Assembly: GCF_004803755.1 (NCBI RefSeq)
Contig: NZ_CP032311.1
Location: 4,976,501-5,040,500, forward strand
Length of the DNA stretch: 64,000 nt
From: Pseudomonas sp. DG56-2
GTDB lineage: Bacteria > Pseudomonadota > Gammaproteobacteria > Pseudomonadales > Pseudomonadaceae
Direction: 5' to 3'
The notes under the pieces are model-generated. The model was not told the origin of the DNA and searched no databases. It worked only from the letters and a program-made list of their open reading frames with translations. Below, piece after piece: positions 18,185 through 27,722 of the stretch. Numbering within the stretch: the stretch's first letter is position 1; each line of letters begins with the position of its first letter. A program made the translations under genes and the position numbers.

Positions 18185-19768
18185 ATGCCCACCGTTCTCG
18201 GCCACAACTTCATTGCCGGCGCACGCAGCGCTGCAGGTACCCAGCAGTTGCAAAGCCGCGACGCCCACAGTGGCGAAGTCCTGCCGTTCACCTTCATCCA
18301 GGCCACTGAAGCTGAAGTGGACAGTGCTGCGCGCGCAGCCGAAGCCGCTTTCGTACAATTCCGTCAACTGAGCCCGGCCCATCGCGGTGAGTTTCTGATG
18401 GCCATCGCCGACGAGCTAGACGCCCTGGGCGATGACTTCGTCGCCATTGTCTGTCAGGAAACCGCCCTACCCCCGGCACGTATCCAAGGCGAACGCGCGC
18501 GTACCAGCGGACAGATGCGCCTGTTCGCGAACGTGTTGCAACGCGGCGACTTTCTCGGCGCGCGCATCGACCTTGCGCTGCCCGAGCGCAAGCCAATGCC
18601 ACGGGCCGACCTGCGCCAGGTGCGCATGGGAGTCGGTCCGGTTGCAGTGTTCGGCGCCAGTAACTTTCCACTGGCTTTCTCCACCGCCGGTGGTGATACC
18701 GCCGCCGCTCTGGCCGCAGGCTGTCCAGTGGTGTTCAAGGCGCATAGCGGCCATATGGCCACGGCTGACCATGTTGGTTGCGCCATCGTTCGCGCCGCCG
18801 AGCGTACAGGCATGCCTAAAGGTGTGTTCAACATGATTTTCGGTGCCGGTGTCGGCGAATGGTTGGTCAAGCATCCAGCAATCCAGGCGGTTGGCTTCAC
18901 TGGCTCACTGAGCGGCGGCAATGCCCTGTGTAAAATGGCCGCCGAACGCCCGCAACCGATTCCAGTATTCGCCGAAATGTCGAGCATCAACCCGGTCATC
19001 CTGCTGCCCGAGGCGCTGACCAGTCGTGGTGAAACCGTTGCTCGCGAGTTGGCAGCCTCGGTGGTCATGGGCTGCGGCCAGTTCTGCACCAATCCTGGAC
19101 TGGTGCTGGGTGTCAGCTCACCAGCGTTCAGCGCTTTCCAAGCGCATCTGCAGGAGCAGATGGCAATTCAGGCGCCACAGACCATGCTCAATGCCGCAGG
19201 CTTGCGCAGTTACAGCAAAGGCCTGGAACACTTGCACGCTCATGCAGGTATCAGCCATCTGGCAGGACAGCCTCAAGAGGGCAATCAAGCTCACGCGCAG
19301 TTGTTCAAAGCAGATGTTGCGCTGTTGCTTGAAGGAGATGAGCTGCTTCAAGAAGAAGTGTTCGGTCCCACCACCATCGTTGTCGAAGCGCGCGATGATG
19401 CCGAACTCAAGGCTGCCCTGCAGGGCCTTCGCGGCCAGCTGACAGCCACCTTGATTGGCGAACCCGGCGACTTGCAGGACTATCAGTGGCTGGTACCGCT
19501 GCTGGAACAGAAGGTTGGGCGGATTCTGGTCAACGGCTATCCAACCGGGGTCGAAGTCTGCGATGCCATGGTCCATGGCGGCCCGTATCCAGCTACTTCC
19601 GATGCCCGTGGCACCTCGGTTGGCACCTTGGCAATCGACCGATTCCTGCGCCCAGTGTGCTATCAGAACTATCCGGAGGCCTTGCTGCCAGACGCCTTGC
19701 GCAACAGTAATCCACTGGGATTGAAGCGCCTGGTCAACGGTGAATGGTCGGCAGATCCGATTGCCTGA
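18185..19768 (+). CDS. 2,5-dioxovalerate (alpha-ketoglutaric semialdehyde) dehydrogenase
   Basis: The 527-residue aldehyde dehydrogenase oxidises 2,5-dioxovalerate to 2-oxoglutarate with NAD(P)+, the last step of hexarate breakdown. The length exceeds ordinary ALDHs and fits the KGSA-dehydrogenase group. Visible are the cofactor-binding GPVAVFGASNFPLAFS, FTGSLSGG, the general-base Glu region VFAEMSSINPV, and catalytic Cys301 in CGQFCTNPG. The ATG at 18185 follows CAGGAG, so it is preferred over ATG 18143. It ends the catabolic cluster before the convergent regulator. Confidence 0.91.
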   Translation: MPTVLGHNFIAGARSAAGTQQLQSRDAHSGEVLPFTFIQATEAEVDSAARAAEAAFVQFRQLSPAHRGEFLMAIADELDALGDDFVAIVCQETALPPARIQGERARTSGQMRLFANVLQRGDFLGARIDLALPERKPMPRADLRQVRMGVGPVAVFGASNFPLAFSTAGGDTAAALAAGCPVVFKAHSGHMATADHVGCAIVRAAERTGMPKGVFNMIFGAGVGEWLVKHPAIQAVGFTGSLSGGNALCKMAAERPQPIPVFAEMSSINPVILLPEALTSRGETVARELAASVVMGCGQFCTNPGLVLGVSSPAFSAFQAHLQEQMAIQAPQTMLNAAGLRSYSKGLEHLHAHAGISHLAGQPQEGNQAHAQLFKADVALLLEGDELLQEEVFGPTTIVVEARDDAELKAALQGLRGQLTATLIGEPGDLQDYQWLVPLLEQKVGRILVNGYPTGVEVCDAMVHGGPYPATSDARGTSVGTLAIDRFLRPVCYQNYPEALLPDALRNSNPLGLKRLVNGEWSADPIA

Positions 19769-19806
19769 ATGAGCTCCAGGTCCGGCCCGCCAAGAACGGG
19801 CTCCTC

Positions 19807-19835
19807 GCAAGGGGCGGTTGGAACCGCCCTCTTGC
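19807..19835. terminator. Bidirectional hairpin between convergent genes
   Basis: GGGCGGTT (19812–19819) pairs with AACCGCCC (19822–19829), and GCAAG/CTTGC extends the stem. It lies exactly between the dehydrogenase and the convergent GntR gene, so it probably serves both. Confidence 0.7.
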
Positions 19836-20594
19836 CTACTGCTGTTGCGCCTCGGCCTCTTCGTGAGCCAGGCGCAGGCGCTCGCGGCTGTTGGTCAGGT
19901 GCAGGCGCATGGCTGCACGCGCCGCATCAGCGTCCTGGCGGGCGATGGCCTCATAGATGGCTTCGTGTTCGTGGCTCAGCCGGCTCATGTAGTGCTGCTG
20001 GTCATCATGGGCCAGCCGTGCCGAGTTCAAGCGGGTGCGCGGAATAACGCTGGTACCCAGGTGAGACATGATGTCGGTGAAATAGCGATTGCCGGTGGCC
20101 ATGGCAATCTGCAAGTGAAACTGAAAGTCTGAAGCCACCGCGTCGCTGGCATGGGCCGCGCTTTCATTGAGTGTATCCAGCGCCTCGCGCATCGCTGCCA
20201 GCTGTTCGGCACTACGGCGCATGGCAGCCAGACCCGCCGACTCCGTTTCCAGGCTGATTCGCAACTCCAGCACCGCCAGCACTTCGCGCAAGGTAACGAT
20301 AGTCGCCGGGTCGATGCGAAAGCCACTGGGGCTCGGAGTATCGAGCACAAAGGTGCCGATACCATGACGAGTCTCCACCTGCCCTGCAGCCTGCAAGCGG
20401 GAAATTGCCTCGCGGACCACCGTACGACTGACGCCCTGCTCTTCCATGATCGCCGATTCGGTCGGCAACTTGTCGCCGCGTTTGAGGTGGCCGTCGCGAA
20501 TGCGCTCGGTGAGGATGGTCACCAGCTCCTGAGCCAGGCTACGCGGCTTTCTGCGGGCTCGCGGCAGTGCACTGTGGTCTTTCATATCGAACAT
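19836..20594 (-). CDS. GntR-family (FadR/FCD subfamily) transcriptional regulator
   Basis: The 252-residue regulator has an N-terminal winged helix (about residues 15–80; KRGDKLPTESAIMEEQGVSRTVVREAISRLQAAG) and a C-terminal FCD ligand-binding domain with the expected metal/ligand helices (DFQFHLQIA, LSHEHEAIYEAI). FCD regulators of this kind control sugar-acid genes. Its position at the end of the hexarate cluster, and a shared 13-bp motif upstream of this gene, of kdgD and of the dehydrogenase, suggest that it represses the pathway and itself. An alternative start is the ATG at 20585. Confidence 0.9.
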   Translation of the reverse strand: MFDMKDHSALPRARRKPRSLAQELVTILTERIRDGHLKRGDKLPTESAIMEEQGVSRTVVREAISRLQAAGQVETRHGIGTFVLDTPSPSGFRIDPATIVTLREVLAVLELRISLETESAGLAAMRRSAEQLAAMREALDTLNESAAHASDAVASDFQFHLQIAMATGNRYFTDIMSHLGTSVIPRTRLNSARLAHDDQQHYMSRLSHEHEAIYEAIARQDADAARAAMRLHLTNSRERLRLAHEEAEAQQQ

Positions 20595-20634
20595 CTGTCC
20601 CGAATATTCTTCAACCCGGATGATAGCGCAATCG

Positions 20635-20647
20635 GTTGTACGATCAC
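20635..20647. promoter_or_regulatory. Putative operator of the sugar-acid regulator, site 3 (autoregulation)
   Basis: GTTGTACGATCAC lies 40 bases upstream of the GntR gene start and shares TTGTACGAT exactly with the kdgD site at 13986. It points to autoregulation. Confidence 0.6.
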
Positions 20648-20688
20648 ATGCAGCAAAAGCATTGCTGCTTGCGGATCATGATTGCTAG

Positions 20689-20707
20689 AATGAGAACGAT
20701 TAACAAT
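20689..20707 (+). promoter_or_regulatory. Fur box upstream of fecI-type sigma gene
   Basis: AATGAGAACGATTAACAAT matches the common pseudomonad Fur pattern AATGAGAATNATTNTCATT at most positions. It lies 28 bases before the sigma factor start, so the gene should be repressed by Fur when iron is plentiful. Confidence 0.75.
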
Positions 20708-20734
20708 CATGTTTTTATCAAGGTTCCCGCGACG

Positions 20735-21250
20735 ATGCAGTCCAGTGAGACACTGCAGTCGACCGATGTCGACCTGCTCTACCGCACCCATCATTCCTGG
20801 CTGCGCAGTTGGCTTCGAGGCAAAGTAGGGTGCCAGGAGCATGCTGCCGATCTTGCCCAGGACACCTTCGTTCGCCTGCTCAAGGCACGCCACGCTGCGC
20901 CACTCAAGCAACCCAAAGCCTACTTGAGCAGCATCGCCCGGGGTTTGATGATCGACCAGTTCCGGCGCAAGGCACTGGAGCAGGCCTACCTTGAAAGCCT
21001 AGCGGCACTACCGCAGTGCGAAACGCCGAGCGAAGAACAACGCCTGATCATTCTCGACACCCTGGAACGTCTTGATCAGTTGTTACAGCAACTCAAACCG
21101 CGCACGCGCCAAGCCTTTCTACTGGCGCAACTCGACGGCATGAGCTGTCCGAATATCGCGGAGCAATTGGGGGTGTCCAGGGCAACGGTGGAGCGTGACC
21201 TAGCCAAGGCCCTGTCCACCTGTTATCGGATGCGCTATGCCGACGCCTGA
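20735..21250 (+). CDS. ECF sigma factor, FecI-like
   Basis: The 171-residue sigma-70 family factor has region 2 (YRTHHSWLRSWLRGKVGCQEHAADLAQDTFVRLL, about residues 16–50) and region 4 (about residues 107–160, with a helix-turn-helix at MSCPNIAEQLGVSRATVERDLAKAL). FecI-type factors transcribe a TonB receptor gene when the receptor senses its ferric ligand. The ATG at 20735 is chosen because upstream ATGs lie in or before the Fur box. It overlaps the fecR gene by 14 bases, and a siderophore receptor follows, forming a complete cell-surface-signalling set. Confidence 0.92.
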   Translation: MQSSETLQSTDVDLLYRTHHSWLRSWLRGKVGCQEHAADLAQDTFVRLLKARHAAPLKQPKAYLSSIARGLMIDQFRRKALEQAYLESLAALPQCETPSEEQRLIILDTLERLDQLLQQLKPRTRQAFLLAQLDGMSCPNIAEQLGVSRATVERDLAKALSTCYRMRYADA

Positions 21251-22214
21251 TTCATCTCCCAAGCAGCAGCATGTCGACCAGGCTATCGAATGGCTGGTGA
21301 AGTTGCGTTTCGACACCCCGACAGTACAGACCAACCAGCGCTTTCAACGCTGGCTGGAGCAGCCCGAACACGCTCAGGCCTGGCAACGGGTTGCCCAGAT
21401 GAGTGATGAAATCACCAGCCTGCCTGCGTCGCTCGCTCGCAACACCCTGCAAACCACCGAACGCCGACGTATTAGTCGGCGGGACAGCCTCAAGCTGCTG
21501 GGTCTACTCACAGTGGCTAGCAGCTTGGGCTGGATCAATCGTAATCGGCTCGGGCTCTCACCGCTGCTGGCTGACAATCACACCGGTACTGGCGAGCAGC
21601 GTACGCTCGACATCCAGGATGGCAGCCAGATCAAACTCAACACCGACAGCGCTATCGATCTGCATTTCAATCCGCACCAACGTTTGCTGACGCTGGTGCG
21701 TGGCGAAATCATTGTCGATGTCAGCAACGATACTGCCCATGGCAACGCCCGGCCGTTTCGTATCCAGACCAGAGATGGTTATCTGGAAACTCGCGACAGC
21801 CATCTGCTGGTACGTGAAAACTCCAACGGCATGCTCCTGGCAATCAAGCGCGGCGAAGTGAAGATGTATCCAGGCGCCGCCTCGGCGAGCAATGTGCCGC
21901 GTATCGTCTATCCAGGCGAAACGCTGTTGTTCGATGCTCAGGGACAAGTTCGCCAAGCCTTGACTCACAGTGACCCCTGGGGCTGGAGCGATGGCGTGCT
22001 CAGCGTCCAGCAGATGCCGTTGGGCGAGTTTGTCACTGAACTTGGCCGTTATCGGCCGGGGCTGCTGCGTTGCGCCGATGAGGTCGCGGCGCTCAAGGTC
22101 TCAGGCACCTACCAGTTGGCCAATACCGACCAGATCCTCAACCTGATTGCCCAATCGCTGCCAATCCGCGTCGACTACCGCACGCGCTTTTGGGTAAGCA
22201 TTTCAGCATCCTGA
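21237..22214 (+). CDS. FecR-family anti-sigma regulator
   Basis: The 325-residue protein is an inner-membrane anti-sigma/sigma regulator. It has a cytoplasmic N-terminal domain with AIEWLVKLRFDTPTVQTNQRFQRWL (DUF4880-type, about residues 14–45), a single membrane segment near residues 85–100 and a periplasmic FecR domain (IQDGSQIKLNTDSAID, about 125 onward). The periplasmic C-terminus would bind the signalling (STN) domain of the receptor encoded next. The start overlaps the sigma gene. Confidence 0.92.
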   Translation: MPTPDSSPKQQHVDQAIEWLVKLRFDTPTVQTNQRFQRWLEQPEHAQAWQRVAQMSDEITSLPASLARNTLQTTERRRISRRDSLKLLGLLTVASSLGWINRNRLGLSPLLADNHTGTGEQRTLDIQDGSQIKLNTDSAIDLHFNPHQRLLTLVRGEIIVDVSNDTAHGNARPFRIQTRDGYLETRDSHLLVRENSNGMLLAIKRGEVKMYPGAASASNVPRIVYPGETLLFDAQGQVRQALTHSDPWGWSDGVLSVQQMPLGEFVTELGRYRPGLLRCADEVAALKVSGTYQLANTDQILNLIAQSLPIRVDYRTRFWVSISAS

Positions 22215-22229
22215 AAATTGCAGAAAAAT

Positions 22230-22250
22230 AAATGAGGTGGAATCTCATTT
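22230..22250 (+). other. Inverted repeat in the fecR–receptor gap
   Basis: AAATGAG (22230–22236) and CTCATTT (22244–22250) flank a 7-base loop 61 bases before the receptor start. It could be part of the sigma-dependent promoter or a leader hairpin. Confidence 0.45.
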
Positions 22251-22310
22251 CTGTTCGGCCTGAAGGAATAAAGCCAAAACGCTGCCACTTTGTACCTTCA
22301 GGAGTTGTGC

Positions 22311-24785
22311 ATGATGTCCCCTCGATTCATTCAACGCACCCGTTTGCGACGGGCCGTACATGCCGCACTGGTTGGTGCAGTGATAGCCAGTGCCGTTGTT
22401 GTTCCGCAGCTGGCCCATGCTGCCCCCGAGGGCAGCGGCCAGACCCAACAATGGAACATCGCCGCAGGCCCCTTGGCCCCGGCACTGGACCAGTTGGCGC
22501 GCCAGGGCCATCTGAATCTGTCGTTTGACGCCAGCAATCTGCAGGGTAAACACACCTCCGGCGTACGGGGCAATTACGATAGCAGCCAGGCGTTGAGCCT
22601 GGTGTTACAAGGCACCGGCGTGCAGATCCAGCAACAAGGTGCCAGCAGCTATCTGTTGCTTGCTCCGATCGATGCGGGCAGCGCCATGCAATTGGCCCCT
22701 ACCAGCATTGGTGCCGAACGCCTGGGTGAAACCACCGAGAATACCGGCTCATATACCACCGGGGCGGTGACCATCGGCAAGATGCCCCAAAGCCTGCGAC
22801 AAACCCCGCAATCGGTGACGGTGATCACCCGCCAGCGCCTGGATGACCAGAACATCACCAACCTCACCACCCTGCTCGAACAAACCCCTGGCGTCGTGGT
22901 GGACTTCACCGACAGTGAGCGGGTCAATTACATTTCCCGCGGCTATACAATCGACGCCATCCAGTACGACGGCGCGACTGTGGTGCAGGGCAGTGGCGGC
23001 GGGTCGTTCATCCAGAGTGATGCTGCGATCATCGACCGCGCCGAAATCCTGCGCGGAGCGACCGGCATGCTACGCGGCGCTGGTAACCCTTCGGGCACTG
23101 TCAACCTGGTGCGCAAACGCCCTACGCGCGAGTTCCAGGGAGAAGGCAGCGTCACGCTTGGTTCGTGGAATGCCCAGCGCTACGTTGCCGATCTCTCCGG
23201 ACCACTGACCGAGACAGGCAACGTGCGCGGACGGGTCATCGCCGTGCATGATGACAAGGACCATTTCCAGGATGCGCGAATGGAGCGCAAGGAAACCTTC
23301 TACGGAGTGCTCGCGTTCGATCTGGACGAGCAGACCACCCTGACCACCGGCCTTGAATATGCATCTCTGGACGCTACCGGGGCCTGGGGCAACCTACCGG
23401 CCAATTACGACGGATCTCCCCTGCCACTGGGTCGCAGCACCTACCTGGGGGCCGACTGGAACCATTGGGACCGAAGCAACCTGCAAAGCTTCGCCGAGCT
23501 GGAGCACTTTTTCGACAACGACTGGCGGCTGAAACTGATGGCCACCCAAACTCATTTCCAGTTGGATGACCACGGCTTCAAGCAAACCTATTTCACCCGC
23601 GCCAGCGGCACCGCCAACCCGACCAACAATCCTTACCTGATGAACTATCAGGTCACTGAAGGCGATGGTGGTGAAAGCAAGCAGAACAACCTCAGCGCCA
23701 CCCTCAATGGCCCCTTCCAGTTGTTCGGCCGCACACACGAACTGATGGTCGGGGTTGAGCGTATCCGCAACGACTCCTACGCCTCGGCCACCAATTTCAC
23801 CACCTCAGGTGTATTCGACATTCGCGAATGGGACCCCAAGTACAGCCTGCCTGAACCGGACATCAATATCACCGCCCATCCCGTGCGAACCCGTACTACG
23901 CAGCAAGCCGCCTATGCGACGTGGCGTATTTCACTGGCCGAACCGCTGACCGCAATCATCGGTGCTCGTGCCAACTGGTATGACTACGAGCAGGAAAACA
24001 ACACCCGTAGCAATGGCAAATTCAGCGTCGACAATAAAATCGTGCCCTATGCCGCACTGATCTACGACCTCAATGACAATTTCAGTACCTACGCCAGCTA
24101 CACGGAGATTTTCAACCCACAGACCGCCACCGACATCAGCGGCGGCGTGCTCGACCCGGTAACGGGCGAAGCCTACGAAATGGGGATCAAGGGTGAGTTC
24201 TATGAGGGTCGGCTGAACACTTCGTTCGCGATCTTCCGTATCAACCAGGTCGGCAATCCTCTCGATGATCTCAGCGGGCCCTTCCCCTGCCCGCCAAACT
24301 ACGCCAGCGGCTACTGCAAAGTGGCAGGGGGCAAAAACCGCAGCGATGGTTTCGAACTGGAAGTTTCAGGTGAAGTGCTGCCGGGCTGGCAGGTCTCCGG
24401 TGGCTACACCTACAACACCACTGAGTACCTGAAAGACACCGTCAGCAACACCGGCAACGCAATCCGCACTACCGACCCCAAGCGTATGCTCAAGTTGTTC
24501 ACCAGCTACCGTTTGCCGGGTGAGCTGAGTGCATGGACAGTCGGCGGCGGTGTCCAGGCCCAGAGTGATATTTATGCACGCAGCGGCAATGCCGAAGCCT
24601 CGCAATCGGGCTATGCGGTGTACAACGCCCTGCTCGGTTACCGCTTCAACGAGCACTACTCGCTGCAGTTCAACGCCAACAATGTTTTCGACAAAAAGTA
24701 CTATCGCCAAGCTCGGCCGACAGCAACCGGCTACTACTTTGGCGACCCTCGCAACTTCAACGTGACATTGCGCGGAACCTTTTGA
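22311..24785 (+). CDS. TonB-dependent siderophore receptor with STN signalling domain
   Basis: The 824-residue outer-membrane receptor has a signal peptide (to about AHAAP), an STN signalling domain (WNIAAGPLAPALDQLA, about residues 45–115), a plug (PQSLRQTPQSVTVITRQRLDDQ, about 155–290) and a 22-strand barrel ending NFNVTLRGTF with C-terminal Phe. LRGATGMLRGAGNPSGTVNLVRKRP is typical of the FpvA/FhuE ferric-siderophore group. The STN domain plus the fecI/fecR genes upstream indicates transduced regulation. GGAG precedes ATG 22311; the TTG at 22290 in frame is less likely. The exact siderophore is unknown. Confidence 0.92.
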   Translation: MMSPRFIQRTRLRRAVHAALVGAVIASAVVVPQLAHAAPEGSGQTQQWNIAAGPLAPALDQLARQGHLNLSFDASNLQGKHTSGVRGNYDSSQALSLVLQGTGVQIQQQGASSYLLLAPIDAGSAMQLAPTSIGAERLGETTENTGSYTTGAVTIGKMPQSLRQTPQSVTVITRQRLDDQNITNLTTLLEQTPGVVVDFTDSERVNYISRGYTIDAIQYDGATVVQGSGGGSFIQSDAAIIDRAEILRGATGMLRGAGNPSGTVNLVRKRPTREFQGEGSVTLGSWNAQRYVADLSGPLTETGNVRGRVIAVHDDKDHFQDARMERKETFYGVLAFDLDEQTTLTTGLEYASLDATGAWGNLPANYDGSPLPLGRSTYLGADWNHWDRSNLQSFAELEHFFDNDWRLKLMATQTHFQLDDHGFKQTYFTRASGTANPTNNPYLMNYQVTEGDGGESKQNNLSATLNGPFQLFGRTHELMVGVERIRNDSYASATNFTTSGVFDIREWDPKYSLPEPDINITAHPVRTRTTQQAAYATWRISLAEPLTAIIGARANWYDYEQENNTRSNGKFSVDNKIVPYAALIYDLNDNFSTYASYTEIFNPQTATDISGGVLDPVTGEAYEMGIKGEFYEGRLNTSFAIFRINQVGNPLDDLSGPFPCPPNYASGYCKVAGGKNRSDGFELEVSGEVLPGWQVSGGYTYNTTEYLKDTVSNTGNAIRTTDPKRMLKLFTSYRLPGELSAWTVGGGVQAQSDIYARSGNAEASQSGYAVYNALLGYRFNEHYSLQFNANNVFDKKYYRQARPTATGYYFGDPRNFNVTLRGTF

Positions 24786-24833
24786 CACCAGACTCTACGC
24801 AGCCCATGCCGCCACAACCTTAAATAGCATCGC

Positions 24834-25994
24834 CTACCGAGCCGCTGCTCTGAGCCGGTAGGCCTTGCGATTGGCATTGCGAGCAAAGCAGACGAACAGC
24901 GCCGCCATGGCCGCCAGTGCCATGGGCAAGCCATGGGGAGCAACTTCCATTGCCGCGCCACTCACCAACGGCCCGACCAGACTGCCGACGCCCCACAGCA
25001 AACCAACACTGGCGTTAGCCGTGACCAGATCCTGCCCCTTGAACTGCTGGCCAATCAAAACCAGCGCCAAAGTGTAGACCCCACCGGCAACAGCACCCAG
25101 CACCACCAGCGCCGGCCACAGCAGCCATTGCATTTGCAACAGCCATGGCAAGGCAATGCCGATGAGCATCGCCACGACGCCACAGATCAGGTGCACTCTG
25201 GTTCGCTCACTGCGGTCCGCCAGCCAGCCAAGCGGCAACTGGAACAGCATGTCACCGGTCAGAATCACCGTGACCATCAACGCTGCCACGCCCACCGCAA
25301 AGCCATGGCTTGAGGCATACACCGGCATCAGCGAAAGAATCACCGCGTCGAAGAAAGAGAAGAACAGCACGCCCATGCACAGGGCCGGTGCCACCTTGAA
25401 GAACCCTGCCAGAGAAAAACTCTTCTCGGCTTCTTCACCATGTTCGACGTGGTCGTCTGGCACGGTCAACACAATGCAGATCAGGGCCACGCCATAGCAG
25501 GCAGTCACCACTGCTGTCACCCAGGCGCTTTGCGCGCCGACCAGGGCCAGCATTGCCGGGCCAAGCATCTGGAAGCCGGTGAAGGCCGTGGCGTACAGGG
25601 CCATGATTTTGCCGCGGTTGTGCTCCGGACTCAGTTCGTTGACCCATGACTCGCCGAGAATGATCGCAATGCCCATACCGACACCCAGCCCCAGGCGCAG
25701 CAACCCCAGCAAATAGAGCGATGAGAACGCCCATTCGAGCAGGCCGATGCTCAAGGTGCACAGACCAAAGCAGAGCAAATAGATAGTGCGCCGAGTCAGA
25801 TGTCGACAACAGGCATCGACCATGAAAGCCGAGAGCATCATTCCTGCCGCCGGAATCGCCGAGAGGATGCCGATCTGCAGGGTGCTGGCACCTGCCTCGA
25901 GCAGTCGCAGGGACACCAATGGCAGGCTTGCCCCAAGACTGAAACCAACCACCGAAACGGCGAACAACAGGCCCGCCAGAAAACGCTTGTTCAT
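24834..25994 (-). CDS. MFS transporter, YcaD-like
   Basis: The 386-residue protein has 12 membrane helices, with a charged central loop (DDHVEHGEEAEKS) near residues 184–197. RLLEAGASTLQIGILSAIPAAGMML and LGLGVGMGIAIILGESWVNELSPEHNRGKIMALY match the YcaD group of the major facilitator superfamily; the substrate of this group is not known. It converges with the siderophore receptor, 49 bases apart, but on the opposite strand, so it is not co-transcribed with it. The ATG at 25994 (MNKRFLAG) is the better start than 26009. Confidence 0.85.
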   Translation of the reverse strand: MNKRFLAGLLFAVSVVGFSLGASLPLVSLRLLEAGASTLQIGILSAIPAAGMMLSAFMVDACCRHLTRRTIYLLCFGLCTLSIGLLEWAFSSLYLLGLLRLGLGVGMGIAIILGESWVNELSPEHNRGKIMALYATAFTGFQMLGPAMLALVGAQSAWVTAVVTACYGVALICIVLTVPDDHVEHGEEAEKSFSLAGFFKVAPALCMGVLFFSFFDAVILSLMPVYASSHGFAVGVAALMVTVILTGDMLFQLPLGWLADRSERTRVHLICGVVAMLIGIALPWLLQMQWLLWPALVVLGAVAGGVYTLALVLIGQQFKGQDLVTANASVGLLWGVGSLVGPLVSGAAMEVAPHGLPMALAAMAALFVCFARNANRKAYRLRAAAR

Positions 25995-26336
25995 TACTAC
26001 TCCACTCACCGCCTCCGGCGCGATATCGCTCCCGGGCGCGGCTAGACACGACCATGAAAATGTTCAGGTGCACAACGACCGGCCACGGCTAGACACCGGG
26101 CGAATAACGGCCTTGTCAGAGGGCGTGGAGGTGTGGGGAGAAGGTAAAGGCGAACAGCACACTGCGCCGACGCTTGAGGACAGTATCGCTCGGCCAATCG
26201 CAGCAGCGGGTCAGGATGACCGGCTGGCAGAACTGGTAGGAGTGTTGGGAGCGATTCATCAATCGGTTACACATGTGAGGACGGGCGGCACTCTAGGAGA
26301 ACCAATGCCACCCGTCAATAGCCCGATCTTGAGCCT
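25995..26336. other. Gap between the two MFS genes
   Basis: About 340 bases contain no intact gene. On the minus strand a 70-codon open stretch around 26040–26260 reads rich in Pro, Leu, Arg and Cys without a ribosome site and matches no family known to me; it may be a gene remnant. The start region of the YcaD-like gene should hold its promoter. Confidence 0.4.
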
Positions 26337-27554
26337 TCAGCGCTTTGCGGTAGACGGTAGCAAAATCGCCAGCAGGCCGAACAACGGCAGGTATGAGCAC
26401 AAGCTGTAGACGTATTCGATGCCTTTGAAGTCGGCCAGGTAGCCAAGCAATGCGGCACCGATACCGCCAAAACCGAACATCAAGCCAAAGAAGATCCCGG
26501 CGATCATGCCGACATTACCCGGCACCAATTCCTGGGCGTACACCACAATGGCCGAGAAAGCCGAAGCCAGGATGAAGCCAATGACCAGGCTGAGGACGCT
26601 GGTCCAGAACAGGTCGACATAAGGCAGCAGCAGCGTGAACGGGGCAACACCGAGGATGGAGAACCAGATCACCGCCTTGCGTCCGATACGGTCACCAATC
26701 GGTCCACCGAAGAACGTCCCGGCGGCCACGGCGCCAAGAAACAGGAACAGGTACATCTGTGAACTGGCAACCGACAGATCGAACTTCTCGATCAGGTAGA
26801 AGGTGTAATAGCTGGTGAAACTGGCCATGTAGAAGTATTTGGAGAACACCAACAGCGCAAGCACCACCAGCGCTCCGGTCACTCGACCGCGCGACAAACC
26901 ATGAGTCGCCGCTTGGCCAGCCTTGGCCTTGAACACGTTCAAGTGCTCGCGGTACCAACGACTCAAACCATAGGTAACCAGCACCGCAAAGACCGCGAAC
27001 AGGCCGAACCAGACCACATTGCCCTGACCGAACGGAATGATGATCGCTGCCGCCAACAGCGGGCCGAAAGCCGAGCCGGCATTGCCACCCACCTGGAAAG
27101 TCGACTGCGCCAGACCAAAACGACCGCCCGAGGCCAGCCTGGCAATACGCGAAGTTTCCGGATGGAAGGTTGAAGAACCGATACCTATCAAGGCCGCCGC
27201 AAGCAGGATCATGGCAAAACTGCCGACGTAAGCCAGCATGACGATCCCCACCAACGTACACAGCGTACCCAGCGGCAGCAGGTTCGGCATCGGTTTGCGG
27301 TCTGTATAGAAGCCTACCCAGGGTTGCAACAGCGATGCTGTGACCTGGAACGTCAGGGTAATCATGCCCACCTGGGCAAAGCTCAGGTCGTAGTTGGCTT
27401 TGAGCAGTGGGTAGATCGACGGCAGCACTGCCTGGATCAAGTCGTTGATCAGGTGGGCCAGCGCACACGCGGCGATGATCCGCATTACCAGCGGGCTGCT
27501 CTGGGCAGCCGGGGCGCTTACGGGTGTAGGGGACGAGGCGCTGCTGACAGCCAT
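26337..27554 (-). CDS. MFS transporter, fosmidomycin-resistance (Fsr) type
   Basis: The 405-residue protein has 12 membrane helices. The stretch LAHLINDLIQAVLPSIYPLLKANYDLSFAQVGMITL followed by GIGSSTFHPETSRIARLASGGRFGLAQSTFQVGGNAGSA is characteristic of the Fsr branch of the major facilitator superfamily. These are proton antiporters that expel fosmidomycin or other compounds; the physiological substrate is uncertain. The ATG at 27554 follows GGAAGAG at good spacing. It lies between iron-regulated loci but carries no visible iron-related feature. Confidence 0.86.
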   Translation of the reverse strand: MAVSSASSPTPVSAPAAQSSPLVMRIIAACALAHLINDLIQAVLPSIYPLLKANYDLSFAQVGMITLTFQVTASLLQPWVGFYTDRKPMPNLLPLGTLCTLVGIVMLAYVGSFAMILLAAALIGIGSSTFHPETSRIARLASGGRFGLAQSTFQVGGNAGSAFGPLLAAAIIIPFGQGNVVWFGLFAVFAVLVTYGLSRWYREHLNVFKAKAGQAATHGLSRGRVTGALVVLALLVFSKYFYMASFTSYYTFYLIEKFDLSVASSQMYLFLFLGAVAAGTFFGGPIGDRIGRKAVIWFSILGVAPFTLLLPYVDLFWTSVLSLVIGFILASAFSAIVVYAQELVPGNVGMIAGIFFGLMFGFGGIGAALLGYLADFKGIEYVYSLCSYLPLFGLLAILLPSTAKR

Positions 27555-27645
27555 GACAAACTCTTCCATCCGGTGGTTGGGATCCAATTATCCAGAATTC
27601 GTTAGCAAGCGCACTATTATTTTCGACGAGCGTTACATCTACACA

Positions 27646-27664
27646 CTTGCTAATAATTCTCACT
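27646..27664 (+). promoter_or_regulatory. Fur-box-like site upstream of the broken fecI
   Basis: The reverse complement AGTGAGAATTATTAGCAAG matches the pattern AATGAGAATNATTNTCATT at about 15 of 19 positions. It lies 58 bases before the fecI remnant, as expected for a Fur-repressed sigma operon. Confidence 0.6.
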
Positions 27665-27722
27665 AACTTTAGCATTTTATTTATCACCCACCACTCCTGC
27701 CTCTTAGAGCAAACCGCACGCC

